Shown piece by piece: positions 8,771 through 16,790 of a DNA stretch of 33,271 nucleotides. The stretch is from Gammaproteobacteria bacterium. Its GTDB lineage: Bacteria; Pseudomonadota; Gammaproteobacteria; Pseudomonadales; Azotimanducaceae. The notes below the pieces were generated by a model that saw only the letters and a program-made list of their open reading frames with translations, ran no database searches and was not told where the DNA came from. A program made the translations under genes and the position numbers. Within the stretch, counting starts at the first letter, position 1; each line of letters opens with the position of its first letter. The stretch is from assembly GCA_026707905.1 (NCBI GenBank), contig JAPOVY010000023.1:1-33271 (forward strand), read 5' to 3'.

Positions 8771-9916
8771 ATGGCAGACGCTTACGTAGTCGGCGTAGAC
8801 ATGATCAAGTTCGGTCGGTTCCCAGAAAAATCCGTACCTCAACTCGGCGCTGAAGCTGCGTTGCTCGCGCTGGATGACTGCGGATTGACCATCAAGGATA
8901 TGCAAGCGTTGTATTGTGGAAATCTCAACCAAGCGAGCGGCATGGTAGGCCAGCGCCTCTTGCAGGAGATTGGCCAAACGGGTATACCGGTTGTCAATGT
9001 TTCGAATGCGTGTGCCACAGGGGCAACAGCATTTCGCGAAGCATGGATGTCGGTGAAAGCAGATGTCTATGACATCGTGCTCGCTGTTGGTGTTGAACAG
9101 ATGGGTAAAGGTCTGCTCGGCGGCGGTGGCGGCTCGAAGGGAATTTCCAAAGAAGGGTTGCTGGGATCCGGTACGATGCCATCGGTTTTCGCTGAAGCCG
9201 GTTTAGAGCATACCCGAAATCACGGCACGACGTTTGAGCAATTCGCAAAGGTCTCGGTGAAGAATCATCACCACTCGACGATGAACGCGAAGGCGATGTA
9301 CCAGATCGAGACGCCACTCGAAGTAGTCATGAACGCCGAGATGATCTCGTATCCAAATACCAAACTGATGTGTTCGGTCAACGTCGATGGTTCAGCCGCA
9401 GCAGTGATCGCTTCGGAGCAAAAAGCCCGTGAACTTGGCCTGATGGATCGAGCGATTAAAGTTCGCGCATCAGTGCTGACTTCTGACCCTTGGCAAGAAC
9501 GCGATCTGGTAATGCCGGACGTGAATTCGTGTACGCGTATGGCGTCGAAATCGGCGTATGAGATGGCTGGTGTTGGGCCTGAAGACATTGATTTAGTTGA
9601 GCTACATGATTGTTTCGCAACCGCCGAGATTCTCCACTATGAGAACTTGGGACTTTGTGAGGAAGGCGAAGCGGGACGACTAATCGACGATGGCGACGTC
9701 GAGTTAGGCGGACGCATTCCAGTTAATGTCTCAGGTGGCTTACTTTCGAAGGGACACCCTCTGGGTGCAACAGGAATCGCGAACATCTATGAGGTGAGTA
9801 CCCATCTACGTGGCGAAGCGGGTCGCCGTCAAGTCGAAGATGCCAAAATCGGCTTAACACATGTGATTGGACTCGGTAGTGCATGTGGAATACACATTCT
9901 CGAGAAAGCTGCTTAA
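8771..9916 (+). CDS. Thiolase family protein (SCP2/lipid-transfer type)
   Basis: This is a thiolase-superfamily enzyme that acts on acyl-CoA carbon-carbon bonds, either cleaving beta-ketoacyl-CoA or condensing acyl units. The nucleophile is Cys81 in NVSNACATG. His280 lies in ELHDCFA, His329 in SKGHPLGATG, and a second active-site Cys is at 372 in GSACGIH. All are present, so it should be catalytically competent, unlike the Ltp2-type retro-aldolases that lack the nucleophile. At 381 residues it has the length of SCP2-type thiolases rather than biosynthetic acetyl-CoA acetyltransferases. It is co-transcribed with the DUF35 protein. The substrate cannot be told from sequence. Confidence 0.88.
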   Translation: MADAYVVGVDMIKFGRFPEKSVPQLGAEAALLALDDCGLTIKDMQALYCGNLNQASGMVGQRLLQEIGQTGIPVVNVSNACATGATAFREAWMSVKADVYDIVLAVGVEQMGKGLLGGGGGSKGISKEGLLGSGTMPSVFAEAGLEHTRNHGTTFEQFAKVSVKNHHHSTMNAKAMYQIETPLEVVMNAEMISYPNTKLMCSVNVDGSAAAVIASEQKARELGLMDRAIKVRASVLTSDPWQERDLVMPDVNSCTRMASKSAYEMAGVGPEDIDLVELHDCFATAEILHYENLGLCEEGEAGRLIDDGDVELGGRIPVNVSGGLLSKGHPLGATGIANIYEVSTHLRGEAGRRQVEDAKIGLTHVIGLGSACGIHILEKAA

Positions 9917-9996
9917 ACAAAGCTGGCAGGCTATTTGTTCGCCGATGAGTGATTGAACTTAACTTGCCGAAATCGTAAGTAGCTAGGTTGTTGTGG

Positions 9997-10028
9997 CGCC
10001 GCTCGTCGTTTGATGAGCGGCGTTTTTT
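9997..10028 (+). terminator. Intrinsic terminator of the DUF35-thiolase operon
   Basis: CGCCGCTC (9997-10004) pairs with GAGCGGCG (10015-10022), extended inward by G-U, U-A and C-G pairs to an 11-bp stem with a 4-base loop, and is followed at once by six T residues. It ends only 12 bases before the next start codon. Confidence 0.9.
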
Positions 10029-10039
10029 GTAGTGGTCGA

Positions 10040-10525
10040 ATGAAGATCGGTGTTGTTTGCGATACGCACAACAACGTAAAAAACGTACACAGAATCGTTG
10101 AGTTGTTCAACGAGGCGCAAGTGGATCGCGTGATCCACACCGGCGATATCACGAAAGGAACGACGCTCGACTTATTTAGTGCACTAGATTGCCCGTTATT
10201 TGGTGTTTTTGGGAATAACGACGTAGAGCGAGAGAGTTTAGCCGCGTCAGTTACGCGCCATCGCTTCGTATTCCAAGATCCGCCGTTGAGACTGCGTTGG
10301 TCCGGAAGGTCGATATTGGTCGTGCACGACCCGGCGGTGTTAGATCAGGTAGATGTAGGCGATTCAGAGCTGGTTTTACATGGACATACGCATTTGAGAC
10401 GAGAAGAGCGGACAGCTGAACGCTTGATCTTTAATCCTGGAGAGTGCGCTGGGCAGATGGTCGGCTTTAACACAATCGGTGTGGTAGACCTAACCAATCT
10501 CGAAGTTGAGCTACTGAAGTTTTAG
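10040..10525 (+). CDS. YfcE/MJ0936-family metallophosphoesterase
   Basis: This is a small calcineurin-like phosphoesterase of the YfcE/MJ0936 type, using two metal ions to hydrolyse phosphodiesters. All metal-ligand motifs are present: DTH at residues 8-10, HTGD ending at Asp36, GNND at 58-61, the VHD His at 96 and LHGHTH with His114, His116 and His118. Length is 161 residues, normal for the family. An in-frame TTG at 10010 lies inside the upstream terminator stem, so the ATG at 10040 is the better start and gives the usual MKIGVVCDTH N-terminus. There is no visible Shine-Dalgarno and little room for a leader, so a near-leaderless transcript or read-through are both possible. Confidence 0.87.
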   Translation: MKIGVVCDTHNNVKNVHRIVELFNEAQVDRVIHTGDITKGTTLDLFSALDCPLFGVFGNNDVERESLAASVTRHRFVFQDPPLRLRWSGRSILVVHDPAVLDQVDVGDSELVLHGHTHLRREERTAERLIFNPGECAGQMVGFNTIGVVDLTNLEVELLKF

Positions 10526-10563
10526 CAGTTTCGGAAATTGGATCTCGTCACATTTCCTGCGAC

Positions 10564-11304
10564 TTACGAATTGCCCATTTCTTCAGATAGATCTTGCAAG
10601 AAATCTCGGATACGCTCAGCGTTCTTGCCTAGGTCGGTCTGTCCGACCCGCGAAACTGAATGAAGGTCGACGGTCGCAGAGTCCCCAGCAGCGCTCTCTC
10701 GAACTCGAACGACGACATCATCCTTGTACCCAAACCAGAAGGTCGTCGCAGTTGCTTCGATCGTACCTTCTTGTTCGTTTTGTGCGACGATCTCCCATCC
10801 GCGTTCTCGCACCAACGCTAGTGCCGTCGCATACGCACTATCTTTGCTTGAGTTAAGGACCAGGGGTTGAATGTCGTCATATGCACCTTGGTGTAACTCT
10901 TTTTTGCGCTCGTCTAGCTCAACCGGGTTCGACATCTCGCCACGAAGATCGAGTATCGCTTGAGAGAACGCAGGCGGGTCGACGAGATCCGTAGAAATGT
11001 TGTGGGCGACCGGATGGGACGTTGATTTGTTGTATAGGATGGCAGCGTAACCAGCTAGACAGAAACAGATCACGAATGCGACGAACATTGTGAAGAGGCC
11101 GTACGGCTGTTTACGCAACACGGAGACGAACAAAGTTCCCACTGTAATTAACGCAACCAGTACGCTTAACGCAAATCCGACTAACACGAGCATGCTGCTC
11201 ACACCGAATGAAGTCACGCCGAACTTATGCAGCCAAGCGCCTCCGATAGCGAGTACAAGGCAAGTAAAAGCGCTATAGAGAAGAATCCGAACCCATGTCC
11301 GCAT
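10564..11304 (-). CDS. DUF1499 family membrane protein
   Basis: The protein has 246 residues. Three hydrophobic segments at roughly 5-24, 33-62 and 71-93 should anchor it in the inner membrane. The C-terminal part from about residue 103 is a DUF1499 domain: NISTDLVDPPAF, DDIQPLVL, then IEATATTFWFGYKDDVVVRV and VSRVGQTDLGKNAERIR. The biochemical role of DUF1499 is not established. It is on the minus strand, convergent with the phosphodiesterase gene (38 bases between the ends) and 80 bases downstream of rmuC, so it may share the rmuC transcript. Confidence 0.82.
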   Translation of the reverse strand: MRTWVRILLYSAFTCLVLAIGGAWLHKFGVTSFGVSSMLVLVGFALSVLVALITVGTLFVSVLRKQPYGLFTMFVAFVICFCLAGYAAILYNKSTSHPVAHNISTDLVDPPAFSQAILDLRGEMSNPVELDERKKELHQGAYDDIQPLVLNSSKDSAYATALALVRERGWEIVAQNEQEGTIEATATTFWFGYKDDVVVRVRESAAGDSATVDLHSVSRVGQTDLGKNAERIRDFLQDLSEEMGNS

Positions 11305-11384
11305 AGTTGAGTCTACTAGTCGATCAACGTTTTGAAGCGTCGATTATCTATTCTGGTAGTTTCGTTGACCGACTAAAAATGAAC

Positions 11385-12458
11385 TTATACTGATCTCGCA
11401 TTCGACGCTTGACCATTGCTCAACGCCTCGGCAGTAGAGTCATCAGAAACGAGTGTTTCAGTGTTCCCGCTTCGCATTTTCTGAACTCTCTCGTTGATCT
11501 TGCGGGAGGATGTCACGACCTCATCTGTTTTGTTCAAGACCGACGTTAGCCGTTTTTGGAAATCCTCAGTTCTTTGTTGAAGTCGTTCTGCATCTTTTGC
11601 GATTTCCGCAAGACCTTTTAACACTTCTTCAGCTGCTCGCTGAACGTTCATCGTATTCACAACCGATCGAATGGTGTTTAACGCAGCCATCAACGTTGAT
11701 GGTGAGACGATGTACACGCGTCGTTTGTGAGAGATATCCGTTACTGATGAGCTAGACGAGTAAATCTCTGCGAAGATCGCTTCGGAAGGCACAAACATCA
11801 AAGCGAACTCCGACGTAACGTCGGGAATGATGTATTTATCCGCAATGTCACCGATCAATCGCTTTATTTCTTTCTCAAACTGTTTTCGTGCATCGTGCTG
11901 ATCACTTGATGTTGAAGCATCAGTAATGTTTCTAAACAGCTCACTAGGAAACTTCGCATCAATTCCGATCGGACCCGGCGGGTCTGGGAGTTTCAGAAAA
12001 CAGTCGAACGTGACGTAACTCGTGTCACCTCTATCGACGCGATGTTGAAACTCATATAGCTCAACGGGCAACGCGGTCGTAACTATGTCCTTCAGTTGAC
12101 TCTCGCCAAATAGACCCCTTTTATTAGGGTTATCGAATATGCGTTTGACACCGGACACGCTTTCGTTCAGGTCGCTTACGCTCTTCTTAACACTGTCTTT
12201 AAACTCAGAAATCGCAACCAGTCTTTCGCGTACATTGGCTATTAATTCGGTGTTCTCTTTGCTTCGCACCGCCGCTTCCTCGCGTCCTTTGCTAAGACCT
12301 AAATCGAGCGCTTGTCGAAGCGTTTCGGCGTCCGATTTTTGCCGTTGATCCATGTCTTTGAGTGTTCGGACTAGATGGCTCCGTGTAGTCATCGTGAAGA
12401 CTAAGAGACCAATCGCTAATACTCCTCCCACGATCAGCACGATATATAGTGGATCCAT
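11385..12458 (-). CDS. rmuC: DNA recombination protein RmuC
   Basis: RmuC-family proteins limit rearrangement at inverted repeats and are thought to be membrane-tethered nuclease-fold proteins. The 357-residue product has a single N-terminal transmembrane helix (about 4-23), a predicted coiled coil over roughly 30-115 (ends near SVSGVKRIF) and the RmuC domain with RGLFGESQL near 120, IDAKFPSELF near 165, FALMFVPSEAIFAEI near 220 and YIVSPSTLMAALNTIRSV. It is somewhat shorter than E. coli RmuC, mainly in the coiled coil. AGAGGGA lies 7 bases before the ATG, a clear ribosome binding site. It diverges from glyS. Confidence 0.9.
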   Translation of the reverse strand: MDPLYIVLIVGGVLAIGLLVFTMTTRSHLVRTLKDMDQRQKSDAETLRQALDLGLSKGREEAAVRSKENTELIANVRERLVAISEFKDSVKKSVSDLNESVSGVKRIFDNPNKRGLFGESQLKDIVTTALPVELYEFQHRVDRGDTSYVTFDCFLKLPDPPGPIGIDAKFPSELFRNITDASTSSDQHDARKQFEKEIKRLIGDIADKYIIPDVTSEFALMFVPSEAIFAEIYSSSSSVTDISHKRRVYIVSPSTLMAALNTIRSVVNTMNVQRAAEEVLKGLAEIAKDAERLQQRTEDFQKRLTSVLNKTDEVVTSSRKINERVQKMRSGNTETLVSDDSTAEALSNGQASNARSV

Positions 12459-12536
12459 CAGTTATTCCCTCTAACAGCTCGCGAAATCTTAATTCCTTTC
12501 GTCAGCGTCACCAACTTTGAATGGTTCACTTTTGGC

Positions 12537-12565
12537 TTGGCTCGATCTACCGAGACATCTACAAT
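12537..12565 (+). promoter_or_regulatory. Candidate sigma-70 promoter for glyS
   Basis: TTGGCT (12537-12542) and TACAAT (12560-12565) are 17 bases apart, the optimal spacing, in the rmuC-glyS divergent region. Transcription would begin near 12572, giving a leader of about 48 bases to the TTG start. Confidence 0.5.
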
Positions 12566-12619
12566 TCTGCCGCCTTATGTGGGTGTATCCCGCGTCCTTT
12601 CTGATCTTCGAGCTGTTCC

Positions 12620-13981
12620 TTGACTGCACAAAACATGGATGAGCTTGTCGCACTGTGTAAGCGACGAGGCTTTCTATTCCAATCAAGTGAGATCTATGGT
12701 GGACTTCAAGGCGCCTACGATTACGGTCCGCTCGGTGTTGAACTAAAAAATAACCTAAAAGCCGCCTGGTGGTCGGCGATGGTGCACGAACGCGATGACG
12801 TTGAAGGTCTGGACGCGTCAATTCTCACGCATCGTTCGGTACTTCACTATTCAGGTCACGAAGAAACCTTTACGGATCCGCTCGTGGATTGTCGTGCCTG
12901 CAAAAAAAGGTCGCGCGCGGACCATATAGTCGATGGCAAATGTCCATACTGCGGTTCGACTTCTCTTACAGAACCTCGCCCTTTCAATCTGATGTTCAAG
13001 ACGTCGATCGGTCCCGTTGAGGATGGCGCCGACATCGCATATTTACGGCCGGAAACCGCCCAAGCGATATTTACGAACTTCAAGAACGTTTTGGATTCGA
13101 CGTCGCGACAGATGCCGTTTGGAATCGCTCAAATCGGGAAGGCATTCCGAAACGAGATTACACCTCGGAACTTTATTTTCCGTGTGCGTGAATTTGAGCA
13201 AATGGAGCTTGAGTTCTTTGTTCAACCTGGTACAGACGAAGCTTGGCATCAAACTTGGGTGGAGAATCGTCTCGCATGGTGGCGTGAACAGGGTGTAAAT
13301 TCGAATCACCTTTCGTGTTATGACGTACCGAAGGAGGAACTAGCACACTATTCAAAAGCGACCATCGACATCATGTACCGATTTCCACATGGCGTCGAAG
13401 AGCTCGAAGGTGTTGCCAATAGAACCGATTTCGATCTTGGTTCTCACACTAAACAACAGGGCGATCTAGACATACAAGCGCGCGTACAACCGAACACCGA
13501 TTCGACCGCGAAACTCGCACTGCAAGACAGAGAAACCAAGCAATGGATCGTTCCATACGTGATTGAACCGTCCGCAGGTGTTGATCGAGGCGTTCTCGCA
13601 GTATTGAACGAGGCGTACGCCGTTGAGCAGCTGGATGATGGAAAGGAACGTACTGTTCTGCGTCTACCCGCTCACCTAGCACCGATTAAAGCCGCAGTGA
13701 TACCACTCAAACGCAACCATGAGGAGATTGTGTCGAAGGCACAGTCAATCCGCAGTGACCTACAAAAACTAGGGCTGGGTCGCATTTTCTTTGAGAACAG
13801 CGGGAACATCGGAAAGAGCTACCGAAAACATGACGAAGTCGGTACGCCCTTCTGCCTGACGATTGATTTTGAAACGCTCGAAACAGATACAGTTACAGTT
13901 CGAGACCGTGATTCGATGACGCAGATTCGCATATCGACGGCGGAATTACCTGGTTATCTTGCAACCAATTTGAGCAGTTGA
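12620..13981 (+). CDS. glyS: Glycyl-tRNA synthetase, single-chain alpha2 type
   Basis: This class II synthetase charges tRNA(Gly). It is the homodimeric type also found in archaea, eukaryotes and some bacteria, not the alpha2beta2 GlyQ/GlyS heterotetramer usual in gammaproteobacteria. The 453-residue chain has the N-terminal [14 protein letters not shown] signature, a zinc-site candidate (Cys91, Cys94, Cys108, Cys111), motif 2 around [10 protein letters not shown], motif 3 at [11 protein letters not shown] and a C-terminal anticodon-binding domain ([12 protein letters not shown] onward). The first start is TTG at 12620. The ATG at 12635 (residue 6) is an equally good alternative, and neither has a strong ribosome binding site. 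The split tRNA gene follows 62 bases downstream on the same strand. Confidence 0.92.
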   Translation: MTAQNMDELVALCKRRGFLFQSSEIYGGLQGAYDYGPLGVELKNNLKAAWWSAMVHERDDVEGLDASILTHRSVLHYSGHEETFTDPLVDCRACKKRSRADHIVDGKCPYCGSTSLTEPRPFNLMFKTSIGPVEDGADIAYLRPETAQAIFTNFKNVLDSTSRQMPFGIAQIGKAFRNEITPRNFIFRVREFEQMELEFFVQPGTDEAWHQTWVENRLAWWREQGVNSNHLSCYDVPKEELAHYSKATIDIMYRFPHGVEELEGVANRTDFDLGSHTKQQGDLDIQARVQPNTDSTAKLALQDRETKQWIVPYVIEPSAGVDRGVLAVLNEAYAVEQLDDGKERTVLRLPAHLAPIKAAVIPLKRNHEEIVSKAQSIRSDLQKLGLGRIFFENSGNIGKSYRKHDEVGTPFCLTIDFETLETDTVTVRDRDSMTQIRISTAELPGYLATNLSS

Positions 13982-14043
13982 GCTCTTGTTGGATTGGATT
14001 ACCTAAGAAGGCTCTATTCGACATCTCTTAAACTTCCGACCAC

Positions 14044-14378
14044 GGGCCTATAGCTCAGTTGGTTAGAGCCGTGGACTCATCAGAATGGTGCGCTGCCGAT
14101 GCGAGTCGTCAGATGAACGGGATGAACTCAGGGAAACCTAAAGCCGGCAGCAGTTGGTTATGGCAATCCTGAGCCAAGCCGAGAGTACACTCTCGGAAGG
14201 TGCAGAGACTACCTGAGAACTGACCGTAAGGTCAAGTGTTCTTAATAACAGGCGTATGAGCGTCCCGCACCCTAGCTTAGGGTGGTGAGATAGTCCGCGC
14301 TGAGTGGAAACACTCAGATGTCCGCATTGCGGATCGTGAATCCATTGGTCCCAGGTTCGAGTCCTGGTGGGCCCACCA
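14044..14378 (+). tRNA. tRNA with CAU anticodon (probably tRNA-Ile2), split by a group I intron
   Basis: Exons at 14044-14080 and 14339-14378 join to a 77-nt tRNA with encoded CCA. The acceptor stem is GGGCCTA/TGGGCCC, the D stem GCTC/GAGC, the anticodon stem GTGGA/TCCAT with loop CTCATAA, and the T arm CCAGG-TTCGAGT-CCTGG, followed by discriminator A and CCA. The anticodon is CAU. The first acceptor pair is G-C, so it is not initiator tRNA. The overall sequence resembles tRNA-Ile2, in which C34 is changed to lysidine by TilS. Elongator tRNA-Met is the alternative. Position 26 is C, where a purine is normal. The gene is interrupted directly after the anticodon. Confidence 0.92.
14081..14338 (+). 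ncRNA. Self-splicing group I intron in the tRNA anticodon loop
   Basis: The 258-nt insert follows the anticodon U and ends in G (omega-G at 14338). A P1 helix can be drawn from exon CAU (14078-14080) and guide GTG (14088-14090) with the U-G pair at the splice site. Other helices are P3 118-124/261-267, P4 127-132/168-173, P5 142-145/156-159, P6 179-185/190-196, P7 207-211/291-295, P8 268-274/278-284 and P9 300-306/311-317 with a GAAA loop (numbers plus 14000). The core strings AAACCTAA, TATGGCAA, GAGCCAAGC and GCAGAGACTA match conserved elements of the Azoarcus tRNA-Ile intron. There is no internal ORF or homing endonuclease. An extra stem lies at 14212-14252. Confidence 0.93.
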
Positions 14379-14383
14379 ACGAA

Positions 14384-14413
14384 AACGGCGATGCTATGCA
14401 TCGCCGTTGTTTT
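14384..14413. terminator. Bidirectional terminator between the tRNA and sigma A
   Basis: AACGGCGATGC (14384-14394) pairs perfectly with GCATCGCCGTT (14398-14408) around a TAT loop. A TTTT run follows on the plus strand (14410-14413). On the minus strand the stem is followed by TTTTCGTT. It can end both the tRNA transcript and the convergent sigma A transcript. Confidence 0.85.
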
Positions 14414-14443
14414 ATGTACTACCGGTTTTACCGTTCGTCGGTG

Positions 14444-16405
14444 TCAACTCGCCAAAAGATCGAAACCGAAGTCTTTCAGTAGTGACCGAATTCGGTCTGA
14501 GTTACTAATGCGTCGCATAGCATTCGCCTCGATTTGTCGGATGCGTTCACGTGTCACGTCAAACTGCTTGCCTACTTCCTCTAACGTGTGGTCTTGATTC
14601 ATGCCGATGCCGAACCGCATACGAAGAACCTGACTTTCGCGTGGATCCATGTCGTCAAGCGTTTCTTTGATCGCGTCCGACAGGTTCTTGTGCGCGGTAT
14701 TGTCAACAGGTGACTGGGCGCTTGCATCTTCAATAAAGTCCCCAACAGTCGCGTCGCCGTCTTCACCTACCGGTTTTTCCATGGATAGCGGTTCTCGACC
14801 AATTTCCTGAACGCGCCGGACTTTTTCCTCGTTGATTTCCATTCGCTCAGAAAGCTCTTCGGGCGTAGGCTCCCTTCCCAGTTCCTGTGTCATTTGGCGC
14901 GTGATGCGATTGAGTTTGTTGATCGTTTCGATCATGTGAACCGGAACGCGAATCGTTCGAGCGTGATCAGCAATGGCTCGAGTAATCGCTTGTCTAATCC
15001 ACCACGTCGCATATGTTGAAAACTTGTATCCGCGACGGTATTCGAACTTGTCGACAGCTTTCATAAGGCCAAGGTTGCCTTCTTCGATGAGATCGAGGAA
15101 GTGAAGACCCCGATTAGTGTATTTTTTGGCGATCGACATCACCAACCGTAGATTCGCTTCGACCATGTCATTCTTGGCGAGGCTCTTTTCCTTAGCGCCA
15201 TTCCGAACTTGGTCGTGGATACCTCGAATCGTGGCGTACTTGAGACCCGGGTTTCGAGTGTGGGCGGGTATGGGTAGGGTTATTCCAGTTTTACGTTTTA
15301 GGATAGTTCGTGAATGTCGCTGATCTAGTTCTTCTTCTCGTATATATCTATGCGCTCTAAGAATTTCGACTTCATATTCGGTAAGTTTTCGGCTATATGG
15401 TTTGTCAGTTGAATGGCGTTTGTACCAACTGGTAGATGATTCCTTGCCACGAAATTCTTCCTTAAACTCGTCAATTGGCATGCGACAGCGGCGCACGATT
15501 TTCTCGAGTGCTCGCTCTTGCTCCCTTAAGTGTCGCCAAGAAGTCTCAGCGATTTGACAGACGTGATCGTGGTGGACAAGGGTAAATTTGAAGTATTTAA
15601 ATATCTGCGCCATATCGTCGAGCGCTTTGACGGCCTCCTTCGTCCGCCAATTGCGTTGCTTTGCTAGTATCTTGTGACACTTCGCATGGGCACGTTTCAA
15701 CTCATCGAATCGTTTTTTCGCTTCGTCAGGATCGGGTCCTTTACGTTTATTGTCCTTCGTTTCATCTTTTGGCGTGTTGGCGTCGATTTGTTGGGCTGGT
15801 TTAACAACTTCCATCGGGTTGAGATACCCGACTAACAGCTCTCCTAGTTTCTTGCGTTTCGTTACGTCCTCATAGACTTCCAGAACGTAATCCACGACCC
15901 CAGGAAATGCTGCCACTGCCTCGAGTTCTGCGCTAATACCGGCTTCGAGACGCTTCGCGATTTCGATTTCTTTCTCACGCGTCAATAGGCCGACTTTACC
16001 CATTTCACGCATATACATTCGCAGCGGGTCTGTAGTGCGTCCCGTCTGATTTTTCTCGATCGCCGTTAAGGCGGCGTTTAGTTGCTCTTCCTCTAATAAC
16101 TCGTCGTCGCTGGCGGAGGCTTCATTGCCTTGCAGTAGATCTTCTTCCGTCGGCGGCGACTCGAAGACCTTTATTCCGGCATCTTTTATGTCTGCGACGA
16201 ATTCTTCAAATACGACGCTAATGTCACTATCGTCGTCACCGACATCGATGAAATCGGTGATCTCCTCATACGTTACGTAGCCTTGCTCTCGGGCTTTCGC
16301 CAAGAACTCAATTGAGTCAGTAACAGAACGATCGATATCAGCGCGTGTTTCGATTGTTGCTTGCTGGGAATCTTGGAGTGAGTTAGCCCGGGCTTGCTTT
16401 GCCAT
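14444..16405 (-). CDS. rpoD: RNA polymerase sigma-70 factor, primary (RpoD) type; sigma A
   Basis: The protein has 653 residues and full primary-sigma architecture. Region 1.1 is at about 32-92 ([16 protein letters not shown]), region 1.2 at 124-155 ([12 protein letters not shown]), the non-conserved region at about 160-345, region 2 at 410-480 ([21 protein letters not shown]-type segment, [14 protein letters not shown]), region 3 at 485-560 with [12 protein letters not shown] and region 4 at 580-640 with [11 protein letters not shown]. All E. coli -10, extended -10 and -35 contact residues are kept. Oddities are a 24-residue basic insert at about 361-390 before region 2, and LIEEGN instead of LIQEGN in region 2.2. 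It is the last of four sigma genes. Its ATG has no visible Shine-Dalgarno. Sigma C competes for the name rpoD. Confidence 0.92.
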   Translation of the reverse strand: MAKQARANSLQDSQQATIETRADIDRSVTDSIEFLAKAREQGYVTYEEITDFIDVGDDDSDISVVFEEFVADIKDAGIKVFESPPTEEDLLQGNEASASDDELLEEEQLNAALTAIEKNQTGRTTDPLRMYMREMGKVGLLTREKEIEIAKRLEAGISAELEAVAAFPGVVDYVLEVYEDVTKRKKLGELLVGYLNPMEVVKPAQQIDANTPKDETKDNKRKGPDPDEAKKRFDELKRAHAKCHKILAKQRNWRTKEAVKALDDMAQIFKYFKFTLVHHDHVCQIAETSWRHLREQERALEKIVRRCRMPIDEFKEEFRGKESSTSWYKRHSTDKPYSRKLTEYEVEILRAHRYIREEELDQRHSRTILKRKTGITLPIPAHTRNPGLKYATIRGIHDQVRNGAKEKSLAKNDMVEANLRLVMSIAKKYTNRGLHFLDLIEEGNLGLMKAVDKFEYRRGYKFSTYATWWIRQAITRAIADHARTIRVPVHMIETINKLNRITRQMTQELGREPTPEELSERMEINEEKVRRVQEIGREPLSMEKPVGEDGDATVGDFIEDASAQSPVDNTAHKNLSDAIKETLDDMDPRESQVLRMRFGIGMNQDHTLEEVGKQFDVTRERIRQIEANAMRRISNSDRIRSLLKDFGFDLLAS

Positions 16406-16790
16406 GCGTAGAAACGGTGTCGGAGAAGAGGCGCTATTTTAAGAATGAAAATCTCAAGATGTGTGGTGCGTTTTATGTGTACCAATTTGTAACAAAGTCG
16501 GCTTTATTTTCTACGGATGACGAATCTCTGAGAGGCTTAACTGGTCTGTCAGCCAAGCCATTGAAATATAGGAAAACAACACAATCAGATATAGCCGCTC
16601 GCTATCTTGAATTACGTCTGCTATGCAACGGATATTTGTAGATATCTGAATATTTGTTCAATAGGTAACAATGGTCTTAATATAAATTTTCAAATCCGCT
16701 GGTAGTCATGTAATTTACGTACATGTTAGTTGTATCGGATGATACATTGTGCTAATGCAATTGATCAAATTTCGTCTATTCCTAGACTTA
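16406..16790. other. Gene-free region between sigma B and sigma A
   Basis: This 385-base stretch is clearly more AT-rich than its neighbours and has no supportable ORF. It contains small inverted repeats, CATGTA/TACATG (16707-16725) and GTATC/GATAC (16732-16745), without U tracts. One candidate minus-strand promoter is listed separately. The length suggests that sigma A is transcribed from its own promoter here, with a long 5' leader. Confidence 0.5.
16739..16768 (-). promoter_or_regulatory. Candidate promoter for sigma A
   Basis: On the minus strand TTGATC (16763-16768) and TATCAT (16739-16744) are 18 bases apart. It lies just past the sigma B stop, about 330 bases before the sigma A start codon. 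The region is AT-rich, so this is only a suggestion. Confidence 0.22.

Noticed and set aside
10010-10039. TTG start for the phosphodiesterase
   Set aside because: It lies within the terminator stem-loop, and the extra ten residues are not part of the family.
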